Source: Entonaema liquescens (lineage: Eukaryota > Ascomycota > Sordariomycetes > Xylariales > Xylariaceae). Taken from it: DNA of 64,000 bases. Below the pieces are notes generated by a model, which was given only the letters and a program-made list of their open reading frames with translations, made no database searches and was not told the DNA's origin. Shown here in pieces: positions 58,713-64,000 of the stretch. Made by a program: the position numbers and the translations under genes. Within the stretch, counting starts at the first letter, position 1; each line of letters opens with the position of its first letter. The stretch covers positions 1,922,001 through 1,986,000 of the forward strand of contig CADCSX010000007.1 of assembly GCA_902805475.1 (NCBI GenBank), read 5' to 3'.

Positions 58713-61700
58713 TTATTGTCTGAAGGAGCTGTGGTTTTGGTGTGCATCTTGAAGAGCTATGGTCAATGTTAGTAAACAATATAACTAAAAATGAGAATAT
58801 GACTTAGTTGCTTACCATTCAGTATATTTAACTGGCCAGCTCGGTCCTCGCAAGCAATCTGCAGACAGGAGCCTTCCACGAGATCTAGGACGACACTGTT
58901 GGGGAGTTCCTGAATCTCGACATCGGGGATGTAAGGGGCGCGGAAGTCGCTCAAGTGATAACGCTTAACACCAGCAGCAACGGCCTTATCCTTTCCACTC
59001 ATTGCAGCACCTTGAACGGCGCTTAGGAATAAGAATCCCTGCGTGTCTAGAGACATGCTGCGGCGCTTCCACAGCAGATTATCTGGAAATTGCACATTGA
59101 CATCTCCCATGTACGCCACAACTGCTGGCTGAGAAGATAGCGAGACATCGGTCGTGGACGCGGCAAGCTGCTCCGCATCTTCCTCAGCAACAGTAGGAGA
59201 AATATGCGGGCTGGTGACTTTCTTGTTTCCACTAAGAGAGTTCGACAAGCGCCTCATGAATCGAGATGCTCGTGTCTCAGACTTCTTATCACTCTTCCTA
59301 TCGTCATCTCCAGAACCGCTGTCACTTAGGACGGCGGGTGACCCGATGGGGGTTGAACCGTCCCGTTCACGACTGATTGATGAACGGCGGCTCGAAATTG
59401 ACAACCGCCTCGCGAAACCGCCGCTGTTCTGATGGGATGACGGCGGTCGGGCTGGGGACTTTGATCCGTTAGGAGATAACACTGCCAGATTATCAGTTGA
59501 TTTATTAGCAGTTGATGTTCGGCGATCTTTGATAAAGTCCTTGACAATGCTTAAAGAGGAACGTCGATGTTTCTTCTCGCCATCATCTGGAGTTGACTTT
59601 TTGTCACGTCTTTCCTGAATTGTCTCTTTGTGGACCTGTACTAATGGTGTTGCCACTGGCTCGGGGATAGGTTCTGACGATTCTGGTTTTTGTAGATCGA
59701 CGATAAGTGGTGATTGTTTCAGTTCAAGCTGAGGGTAATCACTAGGGCTCGCGCCCACTTCCGGTTTCATCGGCAGGTTGTGGCTAGGATCGCGGATGAT
59801 TCTTGCGGTGACTTGGATTGATTCAGGCCGCCCACGAGGCGAGTTCGTCGGCATCTCAAACATAGATAGTCGACTAGCTACCGAAAGAGATCTTTCACGC
59901 CTCTCTGCGCCGGACAACTTTGGTGGCCTTTCTTGGGATTGCTCGGGCGAGGGGGAGTGCGCCGGGGAACTAGGATCTACTACAGAAGGCGATCTTGACG
60001 TTTCTCTAATGCTCTGCCTACGAACACTGAAGAAAGCCGAAGATGGTGCTGCGGTCTTTGGACGGACATCTTCCGAGCCAGGAGGGCCCGAAAGCTTCTC
60101 CAAAGCTTTGATTCGCTGCGAAATACTCGAGCCGAGGCCGTTCTTCTTGGCTTGCAAACCAGCGTTCGACGTTTGTCGGGTGATGCTGTGTAATAACGCC
60201 GCGCCGCCCGCCGACACACTTCGAGCGCTACTCTGTGATACATCACTGGGTACTTGGAGAGGCCCACGCATCGGGTTCGAAACTGCACGAGACAATGGCG
60301 GACCTTGCCTGATGGGATTGGAATTGGGGAAGACGGGAGTTATAGGCGATTTGGACACGAGCATAGGCTTAGCTTCTTGTAACGTCGCTGATTGTAGTTC
60401 GTCCATTAAAGCATCGTCGAGAAGAGGGTCGGAGGCTTCAGAATGAGGTGTCGTCTTAGTCAAATCAGTTCTAATGGTTCCGATGACGGTCCTACGCTTG
60501 TCTGACTTCGGGGGGAGCGCAATCGACGAAGCAGCTTTTGACAATGACTCGCCTTCGGTCTGCTCGCTGCTCTCCAACGATGTGTTTGGTAAAGCAGGAA
60601 CAGGCTCTGAGGGAAGAGAAATATCCGGTATGGAGAATTTCGACTTTAGGCGGGGGATTGTTGGTGATTTCTGGTCGGCCGGAGTCTGTGGCTCGTTGGA
60701 AGAGAATTTCGAAACAGGCACTCTCCAAGGTGACTTCGGTGTGTCGTCTTCGCTTGGAGGCTGCTCGTTACCCTTTGAATCGGGCGGCGAGACGATATCA
60801 GCACGATCATTCACGTCGACTGAATCGTGTCCAGAATGCTCTGTTGTTTGTGTAGTATGGTTCGGAATCTCTTCAGATTCTTGACCAACTTTAGGATCTC
60901 TATTGTCTAAGACATCCGTGTCACGCGTCGTAGCCTGTTCTAGCCCGTCTTCCATTCCTGGAAGATCTTTAGGGTTAGCCTCCTCGGACTCCTTCCTTAT
61001 GTCTTTGGAAGCCTGGACAGTTTCGTCTGTCGATTCGGACAGGGACGATGCTTTCGTGGATACCCCTATTTCAGATGATGTTGCACCCGTCGGAGAATTT
61101 GAGCGGGAGTCGGATGTATCCTCTGTATTGATCGTCATCGGCGTGGGTGGGTCAATGGCAATACCAGAATCTGCATTGGATACGGCACGATGACCAGTAT
61201 CGTCGCTCTTGACTTCAAGAGAATCTTTAGATTCAGTATCACATCCTTCCTTCTTCTCGCCTACAGATGGTTCATCCGACGGTGTTGTCTGTTCCGACGT
61301 TGTAGTATTCATCATCTTCTTTTCCCTTAACTTCATGGCCTTCATAAGTCGTGCTTTCTCAGGTGTAATCTTCACCTCCTTTGTTGGTGGGGGCGCTAGT
61401 GATTGTGTGGTTGATTTAATAGAAGCTCCCGAACTTGTTGCGGGTCGTGGGGGCAGTTGAAGGCCAGTGCCTTGTGGAACCTCAGGGATAGGTGTAGATT
61501 GCGCGGGAGCGGTATCCAAGGTAACCCCTTCGGCTTCAGCTTCTTCAGTCTTCTCGACTTGTTCCATATCCTGAGCCTGCCCCTTCTTGGTTCCTTTAGA
61601 GAATAACTTAAATCCTGCCGGCAAGGCTGCTGTGGGGCGAAAATTTTCAGCCGTTGAAGGCCGCTTATTTGTATCTAGAGATGGACGGGGGCCTAGCTTC

Positions 61701-62761
61701 ACTTTTGGTTTGCCATATGTATAAGTCGAGTAACTGTATAAATCGGGGCGCGTGGACTGAGAGGATAGGCGTGGAGCACTTTCGGACTGTGTAGGAGATG
61801 TCGGTCTATCAGCTCCTGTAAATTCAGGGACGTTGGCTGTTGAGGCAAAGCTGGTTTCTTGCGGGGCGGAGATCTGTTGACTATCGAGTACGGTAGGGCG
61901 TTCTATAGGCGGTGAGTGAGCGGGTACCGAGTACACAGATGATGCGCGTTTATCTTCCTCCTTAACCGTGGACTGCCTTTTCCTCTCTCTTTCTTCTTCT
62001 TCCTCTTCCTCGGCTATCTCATTCAGTCTCCGCCGTCGTAATGAACTCGAGGACGAAGAAGCCGAACCGGAGGCGGTATGCAGCGAGCAGGCTGCAGAAA
62101 GCTTACTATCTTTCAGATCTTTCGCTACCGAAATTTCGAACGTGACGTCGTACGGCGCAAATCGTTCACAGACAGCATTGAAATGCACTGCTGCGCGAGC
62201 TATACATGACAAATTCAAGTCGGGTTAGCGATTCATCCTACCCAGTCTTCTATTTCTAGAGCCAGATTGCAAATGACTAGATAATAGGTATATGATAATA
62301 TAATTAGCTGGCTCGCTCACCTTGGATTAGTCTCGAACAATCCTCAGGTTGGTATTTTAATAGAACACTCCTCCGCCTGTACTTGAGAAAGCCATATAAC
62401 GGCGACGCCTCTTCGTATTTTGCAATTGCACCACGGACATCAACAATGCCACCATTCCCACGGTCAAGAAGCTCAACTTCGTCGCGATTGGCGTATTTGA
62501 GAAGCAACCTGTGTTAGTTCGACCAGACTTAGGTCAGCGGCGCAATCTCAAAGACAAACAAGCAATTCAAGACAGGGGAATAAAGAGGACAACGTTATGG
62601 TGGTGGCAGTGACGTAGACCGCGACACATTTACCACAGAAGGAATATTTTGGTTCAAGAAAGAAAAAGAAAAAAAAGAGCTTCATACCATCCCCCAGGTT
62701 CGGTGATAGCGGATTCGTGAGCTTCTATAACCTTAGCATCGTCCAGTCCATTCAACGACAT
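58713..62761 (-). CDS. Large ADF-H (cofilin/drebrin-like) domain protein
   Basis: ADF-homology domains bind actin. Exons: 62761-62688, 62508-62321, 62199-58816, 58756-58713; introns of 179, 121 and 59 bases; 1229 residues with all phases consistent. The N-terminal about 130 residues form the ADF-H fold (MSLNGLDDAKVIEAHES, WLLLKYANRDEVELLDRG, GFLKYRRRSVLLKYQPEDCSRLIQA, VHFNAVCERFAPYDVTFEI). An RRRR block and a poly-Glu block follow, then about 850 disordered residues rich in S, P, T, E. The C-terminal about 110 residues look folded (PDNLLWKRRSMSLDTQGFLFLS, GVKRYHLSDFRAPYIPDVEIQELPNSVVLDL). The last exon adds a short ALQDAHQNHSSFRQ tail. It resembles drebrin/Abp1-like scaffolds, but no SH3 domain is present. 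Confidence 0.88.
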
Positions 62762-64000
62762 TTCTTCTTAGAAGAAGCCGTCTAAAGCGACAGCTGATCT
62801 AGTAGGATTCGGAGTGTTACGGTGGGAAAATTGTCGACTTTTATTTTTTTTATATGCGATTCGAGATCCTACCGGCCTACAACCAACTATCGGCAGGTGA
62901 GATACAGGAAGGATCGGATGGTTGTCCGGAACCAGAACCAGAGCCAATTCGAAAGACCGGCAATCTGGTTCGACATTGAGGCAACACCATACAAAGGTGA
63001 TGATGTATTTACAAAGATGTCACCATAAAAATATGGTATCGACGGCAAGGCGCATAACTTTGAACCGAATTTCTGTACACAGATGAAGATGAGTTGAGGC
63101 GGCCGAAACGAAAATAGGCGGGATAGTGGTATGGGGTTCGACCAGGGGGCGGGAAATTTCGATAGGGGGTTGAAGGACAGTAATATCGTTCGTAACTAAC
63201 TACACATGCTACGTATGTAGATAGACCAGGGATCAGGGGGTGGTGTTCGGTGCGGAAGCCCGAGCGCTAGTAGTAAGACATCTACAGCTCAGATAATCTT
63301 TTTGCAGTACGAAAGGTATGTAGGACAGAAGAAGACACTATTGACGACGATAGAAGAAAGAATAGGTAACTAGAAGATATGAAATGGGAGAAGAATTCGT
63401 GACGAGAACTAGCTTAACGAAACTGCCGAAGATATCTTCAGCAAACTTCATATAATGTAAGGGTTTCTTTTTAATGGACTTTGTAAAAATAGTATTAATG
63501 AAGAATTAAACGAGCGACAATAAACGGGTGGGACCAAAGACAAACAGCCACCTTCTATCTTTGTTTTTTTTTTTCCACAGCAATGTGTAATGTGTATGTA
63601 TGCAGAGAGATGAGATATGGCTAAGAGAGCCTGGTAAGGAGGTTTGATTCAATGGGGTGAAAATATGGTGGTAAGCTTGAAGATGAGCCAATGATAATCG
63701 ATGGGGTGAAGAAAGGGGGGAACGTCGGAAGTGTACTTGGACTTGCACACTTATTTTGTGGAGGTACCTACCTAACAGGAGATTACCCTACCCAGATTGG
63801 GTGCTCTGAGGAAAGTGCGTGTACGTACAGTACACCCCCTGAAATAATGTTAGTTTCTTGTCCGTGCGTCTACAAAAGAAAAGCCATGTGACGTATAGAT
63901 CGGGCTAGTAAAATGTATACATTACAAAAAGTAACCTATCGTACGTCAAAAAAACATATCATAAACATACTATAAGGTACTGCGCAAGCCTTTTTCTGCC
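62762..64000. other. Upstream flank of the ADF-H gene to window end
   Basis: Probable promoter and 5' UTR of the ADF-H gene and beyond. Holds an AGGTACCT palindrome (63762-63769). Only short frames with no family resemblance. A gene may begin outside the window. Confidence 0.5.

Noticed and set aside
1..64000. CRISPR array, biosynthetic gene cluster or viral insertion
   Set aside because: No regularly spaced repeats, no core biosynthetic enzyme, and no viral or reverse-transcriptase motif was seen in any frame read.

Overview
The window is eukaryotic nuclear DNA from a filamentous ascomycete, most likely a sordariomycete. A xylarialean relative is my guess and is not proven. The support is: short GT-AG introns of 49-180 bases with CTRAC-like branch points; fungus-specific families (Bud4, Fsf1, a Zn2Cys6 regulator, a secreted S28 peptidase); a fungal-type tRNA-Arg with a short intron; and long AT-richer intergenic stretches. 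No operons, CRISPR arrays or bacterial signals are present.

Layout from left to right. A Gln/Ala-rich coiled-coil protein cut by the left edge (1-2246, +) converges on the anillin-like septation protein BUD4 (3520-8238, -). A long-form P-type plasma-membrane H+-ATPase follows (10066-13308, -), divergent from the nucleolar DEAD-box helicase DBP9 (15651-17603, +). The region 17604-19797 has promoter-like and splice-like signals but no firm gene, and leads to an unrecognised 495-residue protein (19798-21417, +). MOT1 (22508-28544, -) and cohesin SMC3 (32039-35808, +) diverge from a 3.5 kb spacer. Next come an orphan with a poly-His tail (37367-39418, -) and a LAMMER/CLK kinase (40299-42748, -). 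A 5.7 kb gene desert holds a RIP-like, AT-rich element with terminal inverted repeats (about 44237-44895). The right part has sideroflexin FSF1 (48426-49673, -), tRNA-Arg(UCG) (50279-50363, -), an S28 serine peptidase (51239-53234, -), a Zn2Cys6 regulator (55334-57042, +), a 133-residue protein with apparent PP1-docking motifs (57332-57733, -) and a large ADF-H actin-binding protein (58713-62761, -).

The gene set is mainly housekeeping: chromosome cohesion, TBP recycling, rRNA maturation, proton pumping, septation and actin, kinase signalling, mitochondrial transport. There is no biosynthetic cluster or clear multi-gene system. The genes are independent single transcription units with no sign of joint function. 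The points most worth a second look are the AT-rich inverted-repeat element with C/T-only divergence between its arms, two apparent one-base frame breaks at homopolymers in BUD4 and in the LAMMER kinase, the SILK + RVxF pair in the small protein at 57.5 kb, and the over-represented palindrome AGGTACCT in intergenic DNA.

Exon limits were derived by hand from splice consensus, phase and recalled family conservation. Total coding lengths were checked for divisibility by three.
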